Shown here: piece by piece, positions 22,092-29,349 of the stretch
How the letters are laid out: each line of letters opens with the position of its first letter
Position numbering within the stretch: the first letter of the stretch is position 1
NCBI GenBank assembly: GCA_009784515.1
Contig: WRBN01000008.1
Span: 1 to 35,614 of the forward strand
Source: Spirochaetaceae bacterium
Lineage (GTDB): Bacteria > Spirochaetota > Spirochaetia > WRBN01
DNA length: 35,614 bases
Reading direction: 5' to 3'
The notes under the pieces: model-generated
Told to the model about the DNA's origin: nothing
What the model saw: only the letters and a program-made list of their open reading frames with translations
The model's database searches: none
Program-made: the position numbers and the translations under genes

Positions 22092-22801
22092 GGGACTGCC
22101 TTACCAAATAACTTATTAAATTCATCACTCTTAAAAAGTTGCTCCGGCTTACCTTCATTAATTAAGCGGCCATCATTTAATAAAAAAACATAATTAGCGT
22201 ATTGTTTAACCAAATTAAAATCGTGCGACACCATCAAAATAGATAAGTGGTATTCTTTTTGTACCAAAGCAATTAACTGGTAAAATAACTCGCTGCCGTT
22301 TTTATCAAGGCCGGTGGACGGTTCGTCAAGCAGTAAAAGTTCGGGCTCGTTCATCAGGGCTAAAGCCAAAAAGACACGCCGCAGCTCGCCGCCCGACAGG
22401 GCCTCAAGCGGTCTGTCAATTAAACCGGCCGCCGCCACTTTACTAAGGGCTTCTTCAACTTTAGGCCGGCACTTTTTGCTGTTAAGCAAAAAAATGGGCA
22501 TTTTATGGTAGGTAAGCAAAAATAAATCCAGCACATTACAGGGGTTATCGTGGCCAAAAGCTAGTTTTTGCGGCACATAACCAATACGCGGTAAGTTTTT
22601 TTTGCCGTTAAAGGTAATTTGCCCGCTGTGTTTTACTTCGCCGATTAAACTGCGCAGCAGGCTGCTTTTACCGGCCCCGTTAGGACCAACTAACGCCGAA
22701 ATAGCGCCGCAGTGCAGCCGTAAGCTAACATCTTTAAGGATAACTTTACCATGCTCATAAAGTGATAGGTTGTTAATAAAGGTGGTGCAGCTGCCGTTCA
22801 T
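22088..22801 (-). CDS. ABC transporter ATPase (ZnuC/MntB-like), orphan
   Basis: A 237-aa ABC ATPase. The Walker A is GPNGAGKSSL (near residue 39), the Q-loop lies in RIGYVPQKLAF, the signature is LSGGELRRVFLALAL, the Walker B is LLLLDEPSTGLD and the H-loop is MVSHD. Overall it resembles the ATPases of metal (zinc/manganese) importers. No permease or binding protein lies within the window. The only partner in the transcript is the 44-aa membrane protein encoded 4 bp upstream, so the transported substrate is unknown. Confidence 0.85.
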   Translation of the reverse strand: MNGSCTTFINNLSLYEHGKVILKDVSLRLHCGAISALVGPNGAGKSSLLRSLIGEVKHSGQITFNGKKNLPRIGYVPQKLAFGHDNPCNVLDLFLLTYHKMPIFLLNSKKCRPKVEEALSKVAAAGLIDRPLEALSGGELRRVFLALALMNEPELLLLDEPSTGLDKNGSELFYQLIALVQKEYHLSILMVSHDFNLVKQYANYVFLLNDGRLINEGKPEQLFKSDEFNKLFGKAVP

Positions 22802-22805
22802 TATC

Positions 22806-22940
22806 TTAAAGTATATCGTTAAGCATAGTTACAAAGCTGCTGCCTAACATAATAACAGCTATACAAATAACTACAAAAATAACAAAACCGATAAGCGGAA
22901 TAACGCCGAGTTTACGCAAATAACTTTTCTTTTTTTTCAT
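22806..22940 (-). CDS. 44-aa single-span membrane protein upstream of the ABC ATPase
   Basis: A 44-codon ORF with a Lys-rich start (MKKKKSYLRK), a long hydrophobic segment at about residues 11-37 that should span the membrane once, and a short tail ending NDIL. The positive-inside rule puts the N-terminus in the cytoplasm. A consensus promoter lies upstream, and the stop is 4 bp before the ABC ATPase ATG, so the two are translationally coupled. No strong ribosome binding site is seen. It may be a small accessory subunit of the transporter, which is an inference from position. Confidence 0.62.
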   Translation of the reverse strand: MKKKKSYLRKLGVIPLIGFVIFVVICIAVIMLGSSFVTMLNDIL

Positions 22941-22963
22941 CTTAAAACCAATATATGCCGTAT

Positions 22964-22993
22964 AGTATAACTTAAGAAAGTCTTTTTTGTCAA
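22964..22993 (-). promoter_or_regulatory. Promoter of the small membrane protein / ABC ATPase pair
   Basis: Leftward TTGACA (22988-22993), 18 nt, TATACT (22964-22969). The leader to the ATG at 22940 is about 17 nt. Confidence 0.75.
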
Positions 22994-23041
22994 ATGGTTA
23001 TAAAAAGCGGTAACTATCCGGCTACAGGTACTAAAAAATAA

Positions 23042-23071
23042 AACACCCCCTTTTTAACTAAAGAGGGTGTT
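23042..23071 (-). terminator. Terminator after the QueD-family gene
   Basis: AACACCC and GGGTGTT (23042-23048 and 23065-23071) pair around a T/A-rich loop. Read leftward the hairpin is followed by TTTTATTTTTT. Confidence 0.8.
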
Positions 23072-23088
23072 AATAAGGCAAGCCTTAA

Positions 23089-23580
23089 CTACTTAAAAGT
23101 TTTACTAGCCGCATTCATGGCCGATGAGCGCATGGTAATTTTTTTAATCGGCATTTTATCTTTAAGCAATTCATAAAAAAGCTCGCATAAATTTTCGCAG
23201 GTAGAAACTTTTTTGGTAACCACAATCCTGTACTCGGGGTAAGACCAAGCTAAAGGGTTATCAATTTTTTTAAGAGGCACACAATATTTAGGGTCGTTAA
23301 TAATGCCTTCCTTTTTGTAAGTGGCTAAAACAGCCTCTAAAAGAGGGTCGCCTTCCTGAAACAACGAGGCATGGTGAAAGTGGTCGAGCACCTCCCACGC
23401 TTTTTTAACGCCTTCTTTACAAGCATGAGCAAAACCGGTTACCGGGTCTACTTTGTCTTCCAGCTCGATGGTTAACAGGCCCGAATGCCCATGCAGGTGC
23501 TTGGCCTCGCACGGCCAGTTCATAAAGCGGTGAGCATACTGAAAATCGAGGTTAATAATTGAGGTGTACAAATCGTTCAT
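23089..23580 (-). CDS. 6-pyruvoyl-tetrahydropterin / 6-carboxytetrahydropterin synthase family protein
   Basis: A 163-aa T-fold enzyme of the PTPS/QueD family, which converts dihydroneopterin triphosphate to a tetrahydropterin on the way to queuosine or related compounds. Zinc ligands appear as His in FQYAHRF and the pair in LHGHSG. The catalytic Cys is likely in WPCEAKHLHGH. LDHFHHASL corresponds to the LDH segment, and CENLCELFYELL to the usual ENL motif with its Glu. No queC, queE or queF neighbour is present, so the exact product is uncertain. AGGAG lies about 10 nt ahead of the ATG. Confidence 0.82.
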   Translation of the reverse strand: MNDLYTSIINLDFQYAHRFMNWPCEAKHLHGHSGLLTIELEDKVDPVTGFAHACKEGVKKAWEVLDHFHHASLFQEGDPLLEAVLATYKKEGIINDPKYCVPLKKIDNPLAWSYPEYRIVVTKKVSTCENLCELFYELLKDKMPIKKITMRSSAMNAASKTFK

Positions 23581-23630
23581 CGTTTTAAATCTCCTTCTAA
23601 AAATTAAAAATAATAATTATTATTTATTTT

Positions 23631-23659
23631 ATGATAGCACAAACTTATAGCTTTGTCAA
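23631..23659 (-). promoter_or_regulatory. Promoter of the QueD-family gene
   Basis: Leftward TTGACA (23654-23659), 17 nt, TATCAT (23631-23636). The leader of about 45 nt is A/T-only up to the ribosome binding site and holds a small AATAATAATTATTATT palindrome. I see no preQ1 riboswitch. Confidence 0.75.
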
Positions 23660-23697
23660 GCGTAATTTTTAAAAATATTTCTAAAATGATTTGAGTA

Positions 23698-23764
23698 ACC
23701 ACGAAAGGCGTTAAATAGACGCAAGGTATAAAATTTTACCGGTTATTTTTGCCTATTTCGTGGT
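23698..23764. repeat. Branched inverted-repeat element
   Basis: ACCACGAAA (23698-23706) and TTTCGTGGT (23756-23764) are perfect complements 49 bp apart. Between them are GCGT/ACGC (23708-23722) and GGTA/TACC (23725-23740) hairpins. The layout resembles a three-way junction. It is not a normal terminator, as no T run follows on either side. It may be a small mobile or intergenic repeat. Confidence 0.5.
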
Positions 23765-23778
23765 ATTAGTAATTTTTT

Positions 23779-25053
23779 TTAACTTTCTACTTTTTTAATA
23801 TGGGCGCCTAAAGCCGTTAGCCGGTCGGCAATATGTTCGTAGCCGCGCTCAATTTGGTAAATATTACTGATGGCGCTGGTGCCGGTAGCGCATAAGGCGG
23901 CAATTAGCATAGCCATACCGGCCCGTACATCGGGGCTGGCGAGGGTAGCGCCTTGCAGCTGGCTGCGGCCGCTGACGACGGCCCGGTGTGGGTCGCACAA
24001 AATAATCCGCGCGCCCATACTCACCAGTTTGTCCACAAAAAACATACGGCTTTCGTACATTTTTTCATGAAATAAGATAGTCCCTTCACACTGTGTAGCG
24101 GCGATAATCATGGTGCTCATTAAATCGGCCGGGAAGCTGGGCCATATTCCATCGGCGATGGTGGCAATGGCGCCGCCCATATCATTTTCCATCTGCATTT
24201 TTTGGTTTTTACCCACAAAAATGGTACTGCCGCCGGTTTCCCAGCTAATGCCCAGTTTTTTAAAGGCCAGCGTTACCATACGTAAATCTTTAGCCTGTAC
24301 ATTGTTAATGGTTAGTTCGCTGCGGCAGCAGGCAGCAAGGCTGATAAAACTGCCTACTTCCATAAAATCACTGCCGATAGCAAATTCGCAGCCGTGCAAT
24401 TTATTAACACCTTTAATATTTAAGCGGTTGCTGCCAATGTTAGCTATTTTAGCGCCCATCGCCACCAGCATATGACACAGGTCTTGCACGTGCGGCTCGC
24501 AAGCGGCATTATTAATAAGGGTATCGCCTTCGCTGAGGACGGCGGCCATAATGGCGTTTTCGGTGGCCGTTACGCTGGCTTCGTCTAAAAAGATGTCGGC
24601 CCCTACTAATTTATTGGCAGTTAGATTGTAGTGGCTGGATATTTCTACCCTTGCCCCTAAAGCCTCTAGGGCTAAAAAATGGGTGTCTAAACGGCGGCGG
24701 CCAATCACATCGCCCCCCGGCGGCGGCAGCTGTAATTTACCGGCACGGGCTAAAATAGGCCCGGCAAATAAGATAGCGGCGCGGATTCTTTTAAGCGGCT
24801 CGGCCGGCAGCTCGCTGCTAATGTTGGTACATTTTACACGGAAAACACCTTTGCTTTCGTGCTTTACCGTACCGCCGATGGCCTCTATCACGCTAAACAT
24901 TACTTTAACGTCTTCTATCTCGGGGATATTTTTAAGCAGCACCTCTTCATCGGTAAGCAAACAAGCGGCGATGCAAGGCAAAGCCGCATTTTTATTCCCG
25001 GCTACCGTTATAGCCCCACTCAGCGGGTATCCGCCTTCAATTACATATTTCAT
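23779..25053 (-). CDS. murA: UDP-N-acetylglucosamine 1-carboxyvinyltransferase
   Basis: MurA transfers enolpyruvate from PEP to UDP-GlcNAc, the first committed step of peptidoglycan synthesis. The 424-aa protein has the EPSP-synthase-like double fold, with GNKNAALPCIAA near residue 20 (active-site Lys and Asn) and LPPPGGDVIGRRRLDTH. The catalytic-loop residue, Cys115 in E. coli, is Asp115 by direct count. This exchange is known from Mycobacterium, Chlamydia and Borrelia and makes the enzyme insensitive to fosfomycin. PSFPADLMSTMIIAATQCEG is also typical. The ATG lies 6 nt after a TAAAAT -10, so it should be translated from a leaderless mRNA. Confidence 0.96.
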   Translation of the reverse strand: MKYVIEGGYPLSGAITVAGNKNAALPCIAACLLTDEEVLLKNIPEIEDVKVMFSVIEAIGGTVKHESKGVFRVKCTNISSELPAEPLKRIRAAILFAGPILARAGKLQLPPPGGDVIGRRRLDTHFLALEALGARVEISSHYNLTANKLVGADIFLDEASVTATENAIMAAVLSEGDTLINNAACEPHVQDLCHMLVAMGAKIANIGSNRLNIKGVNKLHGCEFAIGSDFMEVGSFISLAACCRSELTINNVQAKDLRMVTLAFKKLGISWETGGSTIFVGKNQKMQMENDMGGAIATIADGIWPSFPADLMSTMIIAATQCEGTILFHEKMYESRMFFVDKLVSMGARIILCDPHRAVVSGRSQLQGATLASPDVRAGMAMLIAALCATGTSAISNIYQIERGYEHIADRLTALGAHIKKVES

Positions 25054-25059
25054 AACGTT

Positions 25060-25088
25060 ATTTTAAGCTAAATTAGCCCCGCTGTCAA
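25060..25088 (-). promoter_or_regulatory. Leaderless-type promoter of murA
   Basis: Leftward TTGACA (25083-25088), 17 nt, TAAAAT (25060-25065), then AACGTT and the ATG. The -35 is perfect, and the 6-nt gap leaves no leader. Confidence 0.78.
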
Positions 25089-25125
25089 GGCGATGAGGGG
25101 AACCCTCCGCCCATTAACTTTAAAG

Positions 25126-25308
25126 TTACTTATCGGCGATAAGCACGCCGCCTACACCCACATTTTCTTTATCGTTTTCTTTAATAAATACGGTAAACGC
25201 TTGTTCCGGAATGTTCATTACCTGCGCTGCGGTAGTTGTAAAATCTTTTACTAACTTACTTTTTTGCTCTTTGCTTAATTTACCGCCCTCTAAAATAATT
25301 GTTGGCAT
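25126..25308 (-). CDS. 4-oxalocrotonate tautomerase family protein
   Basis: A 60-aa protein starting MPTIILEGGKLSKEQKSKLV. Removal of Met would expose the catalytic Pro1 of the tautomerase superfamily. The fold continues with IPEQAFTVFIKEN, and the length matches 4-OT subunits, which assemble as hexamers. The substrate is unknown, as no catabolic genes are nearby. GGAGG lies 7 nt ahead of the ATG. Confidence 0.88.
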   Translation of the reverse strand: MPTIILEGGKLSKEQKSKLVKDFTTTAAQVMNIPEQAFTVFIKENDKENVGVGGVLIADK

Positions 25309-25389
25309 AATTACCTCCGCCTTAAATTTGGAATACCTCTATTATAAACTATCTTTAGCTTAACTTCAAGGTGATTTAAGCTCTAATTT

Positions 25390-26016
25390 TTAATCACGGG
25401 CAAAAAAATCGGCATCAATAACCGGCCCTTTGGGCTCGTTTTTAGGGTCGGAGAGTTTGGCATAAAATTCGGCTAAGGTGGCCGGGTTGGCAATGGCCTC
25501 GTCTACCAATTTATTTACCAAGTAAAAAAGTAAAGCTACCATAGTTTCGTCATCGCCGGTGTCAATAACCAGCGGTTTAATGCCTTTAGGGCCGCCAACT
25601 TTAGCCTGACTAAAGCTGGCAAAAAAGTGCCGGCTGGCCAAGCTGCGCTCTACAATATATTCTATATCGTTGTTATTATTATCACCTTTAGCCCCTAAAT
25701 GCATAAATAAACGGCGCATAGCCTCGCGCAAATAAGCGGCGGCGGCAGCAGGAGCCAGCAGACTGATGGAGCGGGCTTTATCGTAATATTCGTAAACCTC
25801 TTTAGGCATAAAGCTATGCGGCGCCGGCGCCGAGCCAAGCATAGGGTAAATTAACTGGCCGCTTACCCACAAAGTCATTTTTTTGCAGAGCAAACACACG
25901 GCCATATTAACCGAATTAGGCGTTAAAGTTAGCTGCTGCCACTCTTGGCTGGCGTAAACGCCGCAGTGCGGGCAGTTAAAGGCGCTGGCATTAAAAATAG
26001 GTACAACATAATCCAT
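25390..26016 (-). CDS. DUF4145-type protein with N-terminal zinc ribbon
   Basis: A 208-aa protein. The N-terminus has two CxxC pairs, FNCPHCG and VCLLCKK, that can form a zinc ribbon. A helical DUF4145-like domain follows (EYYDKARSISLLAPAAAAAYLREAMRRL, the family's hallmark), with an Asn-rich loop (NNNNDIEYI). DUF4145 is often found in restriction-associated or defence proteins, but here it stands alone, so the role is unknown. The ATG at 26016 is 5 nt after a TATACT -10. Confidence 0.75.
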   Translation of the reverse strand: MDYVVPIFNASAFNCPHCGVYASQEWQQLTLTPNSVNMAVCLLCKKMTLWVSGQLIYPMLGSAPAPHSFMPKEVYEYYDKARSISLLAPAAAAAYLREAMRRLFMHLGAKGDNNNNDIEYIVERSLASRHFFASFSQAKVGGPKGIKPLVIDTGDDETMVALLFYLVNKLVDEAIANPATLAEFYAKLSDPKNEPKGPVIDADFFARD

Positions 26017-26021
26017 ATCTT

Positions 26022-26050
26022 AGTATACTCATAAATGGCGGTTAAATCAA
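26022..26050 (-). promoter_or_regulatory. Leaderless-type promoter of the DUF4145 gene
   Basis: Leftward TTGATT (26045-26050), 17 nt, TATACT (26022-26027), AAGAT, ATG. Confidence 0.68.
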
Positions 26051-26124
26051 TAAGTAATATGTAATAAATAATCGTTAATAGCCGGAGGAAGCTATCTTTA
26101 GTGGCATCTATTATCTATTAGTTA

Positions 26125-26769
26125 TTAATTATTATCTAAATCGCCGTTTTCTATAAACGAATAAAAAGTTTCGGGGCCAACAATTATATGGTCGAGCAAA
26201 GTTACTCCTAAAAAGCCCGAAATTTCTTGCAGCTGTTTCGTAAAACTTTTATCGGACGGCGAGGGGTGAGTGCCGCCTGCCGGGTGATTATGCACGATGA
26301 TGATGGCGTTAGCGTTATCTATTAAAGCTTTACTAAAAATTTCGCGCGGGTGGGTAACGGTTTTGGTAAGGCTGCCTTTAGTTAAATGATGAATTTTGAT
26401 AAGTTCCTGCGCTCCGTTAAGAGTGAGCAGCAAAAAATTTTCCTCCGGCGCATCGGCTAAGAACGAGACATAGTGGTAAACATCGGCCGAGCTATTAATA
26501 AAACGTTTGCGGATATGGCTGCGCCGGATAAATTCGTGGGTGGCGATAAAGGTGGTTACCGCCGCTTCGGGTAAAGTTGTGCCAGCTAAATGCTCGTAAC
26601 TTAATTCTTTGTTAATAATTAATTGATAACATAAATTAATCTCTTCCGGCTCTTCGCTGGCTATCATAATGGCTACCAACTCTCTATCACTTAAAGAGCC
26701 GGCGCCATCTTTAATTTTGTGCCGTAAATCTTTAAGTGATAATTGATTATCGCCGCTATCCAAAGCCAC
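26125..26769 (-). CDS. RadC/JAB-domain protein
   Basis: A 214-aa RadC-family protein. After an N-terminal helix-hairpin-helix-like segment (GAGSLSDRELVAIMI) comes the JAB metallo-domain with HNHPAGGTHPSPSDKSFTKQL, the H-x-H...S..D zinc site, and LLDHIIVGPETFYSF. Despite the name, RadC is not established as a repair protein. The start is a GTG 4 bp after the malQ stop, so it is probably co-transcribed with malQ. Confidence 0.9.
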   Translation of the reverse strand: MALDSGDNQLSLKDLRHKIKDGAGSLSDRELVAIMIASEEPEEINLCYQLIINKELSYEHLAGTTLPEAAVTTFIATHEFIRRSHIRKRFINSSADVYHYVSFLADAPEENFLLLTLNGAQELIKIHHLTKGSLTKTVTHPREIFSKALIDNANAIIIVHNHPAGGTHPSPSDKSFTKQLQEISGFLGVTLLDHIIVGPETFYSFIENGDLDNN

Positions 26770-26773
26770 TTAA

Positions 26774-28705
26774 CTACCGCCACTCATTTAAAGATTTTAA
26801 CCATAAACTAAATTGTTTGTCGTTAATTAATTCTTCCAGCTGCGGCTTCATGCGGTAGCTCCAGTTGTCTTTACCCACCGTTCCCGGTATATTAATACGC
26901 TCCAGCTCGCTATCGGCCTCGCGATAGTTATCGCTTACGGCAAAGTAATCTTGCAGTTGCAGCATAACTATTTGGGCCGAGCAAATTTTAAAAAAGCCGG
27001 TGAGCAACGAGCCGGCCAGCAGCGGGCTAAGTTCCGGCTGGGCGGCCAACGCTTCGGGTAGCTGTAAAGCCTTAAGCAGGCCGGTTTTATCACTTTCTTC
27101 CCGCCACCATAACCTGATGGGGCTGCTATCGTGCACCGCCAGTGTGGCCACCGCCTTAAAAGGATAATGGCCGGGGTTGTCCCACGCCGGCGGGCTGGTT
27201 TGCCAGTTGCGCTTCCAGCGCATAACGGCTAAACTAAGTATTTTTAAGTTAGTTAGCACTTTAGGCACCACAAGGCTAAGCGCTCCTAAATCTTCGGCAC
27301 ACACCAACATATCGGTGGTGCCGGCCATTATACCCAGTAGTTCTTGAGCTTCGGCCTCCCATAAATGTTCGGCTGCCGCCATTTTGCCGGCTATTAAATT
27401 ATCAAAGTTTTGCCTTTCGCCGTCATTTAAACTTTGGTAAGAACGGCTGTTTTGGTAATACCACGTGGGGTAATAGTTACCATCTTTTAATAATAAAGCC
27501 CGGTTACTATAAAAGCCGTATAAAATTTCTTTAGCTTGCTCGCTAACGGCCAGCTCGAAGATGGCTTTATCGCCTTTTATTTTATCCATATCAAAAAAGT
27601 AAAGGTTATCGTTTATCTTTTTAAAGAGCGGCAAAGCTAACTCTTTTTCGGGGCCTAAGTTGTTTAATTCATCTTCAAAGATATGCGGGGCGCTTAGCCA
27701 ATTTAAACGTTCTTCGCCAAAACGCTCGGTAATTTCGGCTTTAGTAAGGGCCGGAAAGGGGTCAAAATGGCCTAAAGCAGCCCGGTAATCGTCTTTATTA
27801 ATGGCCCAAATCCTAAAAAAACCGAGTACGTGGTCAATCCTGTAAGCATCAAAAAACTTAGCGGCTTCGGTTAATCTAAGCTTCCACCATTTAAAATCTT
27901 CTTTGCGATGAGCCGCCCAGTTGTAACAAGGAAAGCCCCAGCGTTGGCCAAAATAACTAAACTGGTCGGGCGGGGCGCCGGCTACCTGCGTTAAATCAAA
28001 CAGCTGCGGGTTACTCCACACATCGGCCGAATCCTCGTTCATCATAATGGGAATATCGCCTTTTAAGTACAGCCCCAGTTCTTTAATTGTTTTACAGGCA
28101 GCATTTAATTGCAGTTGCAGCTCGTATTGCAGCCAAACATAATAAAAACATTCGACTTTATTTTTGTGATAATAATCGTCAATCTTAGCAGGTGTAACTT
28201 GCCGGTAACTTTTCCATTCGGGCCAGCCTTTGCCTTTGTTGGCGTCCTTAAGTTGCTTAAAAACGGCATAAGTTATTACCCAACCGTTAGTTGCCAGCCA
28301 CTTATTAATCGCCGGCTCGGCCATAATGGCCTCTTGGTTAGCCTCATAAACCTCGCTTAAAAAGCCCAGTTTGGCCTTAAGCACGGCGGCATAATCTACC
28401 CGGTTGGCCCCTTTAAATTTCTTAAGGAGTTTTTCCAGCTGGGCCGTGAGGCCGGCGGCAAAAGTTATATGGTTAAGGTGCAAATAGATAGGGTGCAAAG
28501 CCACGCTGGACAAAGCCATATAAGGCGAGCTATCATCGCCGGTATCGTTAATAGGCAGCAGCTGGATAAGCTTAAAACCGGCCTCCGCCGCCCAGTGGCC
28601 AAAAAGACTTAGGTCGTTAAAATCGCCGCAGCCTAAACTGTTATTACTTTTTAAAGCACTGATAGGGATTACCACCCCGTGATATTTTGCGTTATGGTTC
28701 ATCAT
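26774..28705 (-). CDS. malQ: 4-alpha-glucanotransferase (amylomaltase)
   Basis: A GH77 enzyme that moves maltodextrin segments between acceptors. The 643-aa protein begins GVVIPISALKSNNSLGCGDFNDL and LIQLLPINDTGDDSSPYMALSSVALHPIYL, typical of the family. AYRIDHVLGFFRIWAI holds the catalytic-nucleophile Asp, CAEDLGAL the acid/base region, and AVHDSSPIRLWWREE a third conserved block. It is longer than E. coli-like MalQ and resembles the DPE2-like version without carbohydrate-binding modules. It points to glycogen or starch-derived glucan use in a gut-type niche. Confidence 0.93.
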   Translation of the reverse strand: MMNHNAKYHGVVIPISALKSNNSLGCGDFNDLSLFGHWAAEAGFKLIQLLPINDTGDDSSPYMALSSVALHPIYLHLNHITFAAGLTAQLEKLLKKFKGANRVDYAAVLKAKLGFLSEVYEANQEAIMAEPAINKWLATNGWVITYAVFKQLKDANKGKGWPEWKSYRQVTPAKIDDYYHKNKVECFYYVWLQYELQLQLNAACKTIKELGLYLKGDIPIMMNEDSADVWSNPQLFDLTQVAGAPPDQFSYFGQRWGFPCYNWAAHRKEDFKWWKLRLTEAAKFFDAYRIDHVLGFFRIWAINKDDYRAALGHFDPFPALTKAEITERFGEERLNWLSAPHIFEDELNNLGPEKELALPLFKKINDNLYFFDMDKIKGDKAIFELAVSEQAKEILYGFYSNRALLLKDGNYYPTWYYQNSRSYQSLNDGERQNFDNLIAGKMAAAEHLWEAEAQELLGIMAGTTDMLVCAEDLGALSLVVPKVLTNLKILSLAVMRWKRNWQTSPPAWDNPGHYPFKAVATLAVHDSSPIRLWWREESDKTGLLKALQLPEALAAQPELSPLLAGSLLTGFFKICSAQIVMLQLQDYFAVSDNYREADSELERINIPGTVGKDNWSYRMKPQLEELINDKQFSLWLKSLNEWR

Positions 28706-28714
28706 TATTTAGCT

Positions 28715-28743
28715 AGTATATCATTAAAAACCAAAAACTGCAA
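28715..28743 (-). promoter_or_regulatory. Short-leader promoter of malQ
   Basis: Leftward TTGCAG (28738-28743), 17 nt, TATACT (28715-28720). The first of two tandem ATGs is 9 nt beyond the -10, so little leader is left. Confidence 0.62.
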
Positions 28744-28794
28744 ATATTTATTTTAATTAATTTAACCAAAGACTTTAGTTAGCAAACAATTTGA

Positions 28795-28823
28795 TTGACT
28801 TTATGGGTAAAGTGTACTATTAT
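28795..28823 (+). promoter_or_regulatory. Leaderless-type promoter of the BrnT-like gene
   Basis: TTGACT (28795-28800), 17 nt, TATTAT (28818-28823), 5 nt, then the ATG at 28829. The antitoxin gene instead has AAGGAT before its ATG. Confidence 0.68.
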
Positions 28824-28828
28824 TATCT

Positions 28829-29092
28829 ATGTACTTTCGCTGGAATGGGGAGAAGGAAAAAACATTAAATAATACCCGTGAAATATCTTTTGAAGAAATA
28901 GTAAAATCTATTAATAACGGCGGGTTAATTACTACCGAATTAAATAAATTATATAGTAATCAAATAATTTTTGTTGTGCGCATTAAAGGGTATGTTTATG
29001 CTGTACCGGCTGTTCCCGAAGGGGATAATTGTTATTTTTTAAAAACGATTTATCCTTCGCGAAAACTTAATAAAAAATATAAGGATACTTAA
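28829..29092 (+). CDS. BrnT-like toxin of a type II toxin-antitoxin pair
   Basis: An 87-aa protein with the BrnT-like opening MYFRWNGEKEKTLNNTREISFEEI (an aromatic-Trp pair, then a basic helix), NQIIFVVRIKGYVYAVPAVPE and the end FLKTIYPSRKLNKKYK. BrnT toxins are RNase-like and block translation. The fit to classical BrnT is partial, and I rely on the pattern and the RHH partner. The toxin gene comes first, as in brnTA. The promoter leaves no leader, whereas the antitoxin gene 2 bp downstream has its own ribosome binding site, which could tilt expression toward the antitoxin. Confidence 0.68.
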   Translation: MYFRWNGEKEKTLNNTREISFEEIVKSINNGGLITTELNKLYSNQIIFVVRIKGYVYAVPAVPEGDNCYFLKTIYPSRKLNKKYKDT

Positions 29093-29094
29093 CC

Positions 29095-29349
29095 ATGAAT
29101 GATGAATATTTAGATAAACGTTACGATGAAACCCCGCTAGATGATGAAGAGCGTGAGTTAGCAGCTATGATTGAGCGCGGCGAGCTTGACCCGCGTGACG
29201 ATAGGTCAATTATTGTAAAAGTAAAGGTAGATGATTTAAATAAAATTAAAGATAAAGCCGCACAGTTAGATATTTCTTATCTAACACTGATTAGGAGCTT
29301 ACTTCATCGTTACGCTACCGAGCAAATTAAGATGGATAATTATTTTTAA
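29095..29349 (+). CDS. CopG/BrnA-like ribbon-helix-helix antitoxin
   Basis: An 84-aa protein with an acidic N-terminal half (toxin-neutralising arm, residues 1-38) and then RSIIVKVKVDDLNKIKDKAAQLDISYLTLIRSLLH, read here as a ribbon-helix-helix DNA-binding unit. Such antitoxins repress their own operon. AAGGAT lies about 9 nt before the ATG, and it starts 2 bp after the toxin stop. Its stop TAA is immediately followed, with no spacer, by the reverse-strand stop of alaS. Confidence 0.72.
   Translation: MNDEYLDKRYDETPLDDEERELAAMIERGELDPRDDRSIIVKVKVDDLNKIKDKAAQLDISYLTLIRSLLHRYATEQIKMDNYF

Noticed and set aside
23581-23640. A preQ1 or other riboswitch ahead of the QueD-family gene
   Set aside because: The leader is about 45 nt of almost pure A/T with no C-rich or GC-stem elements of known riboswitches.
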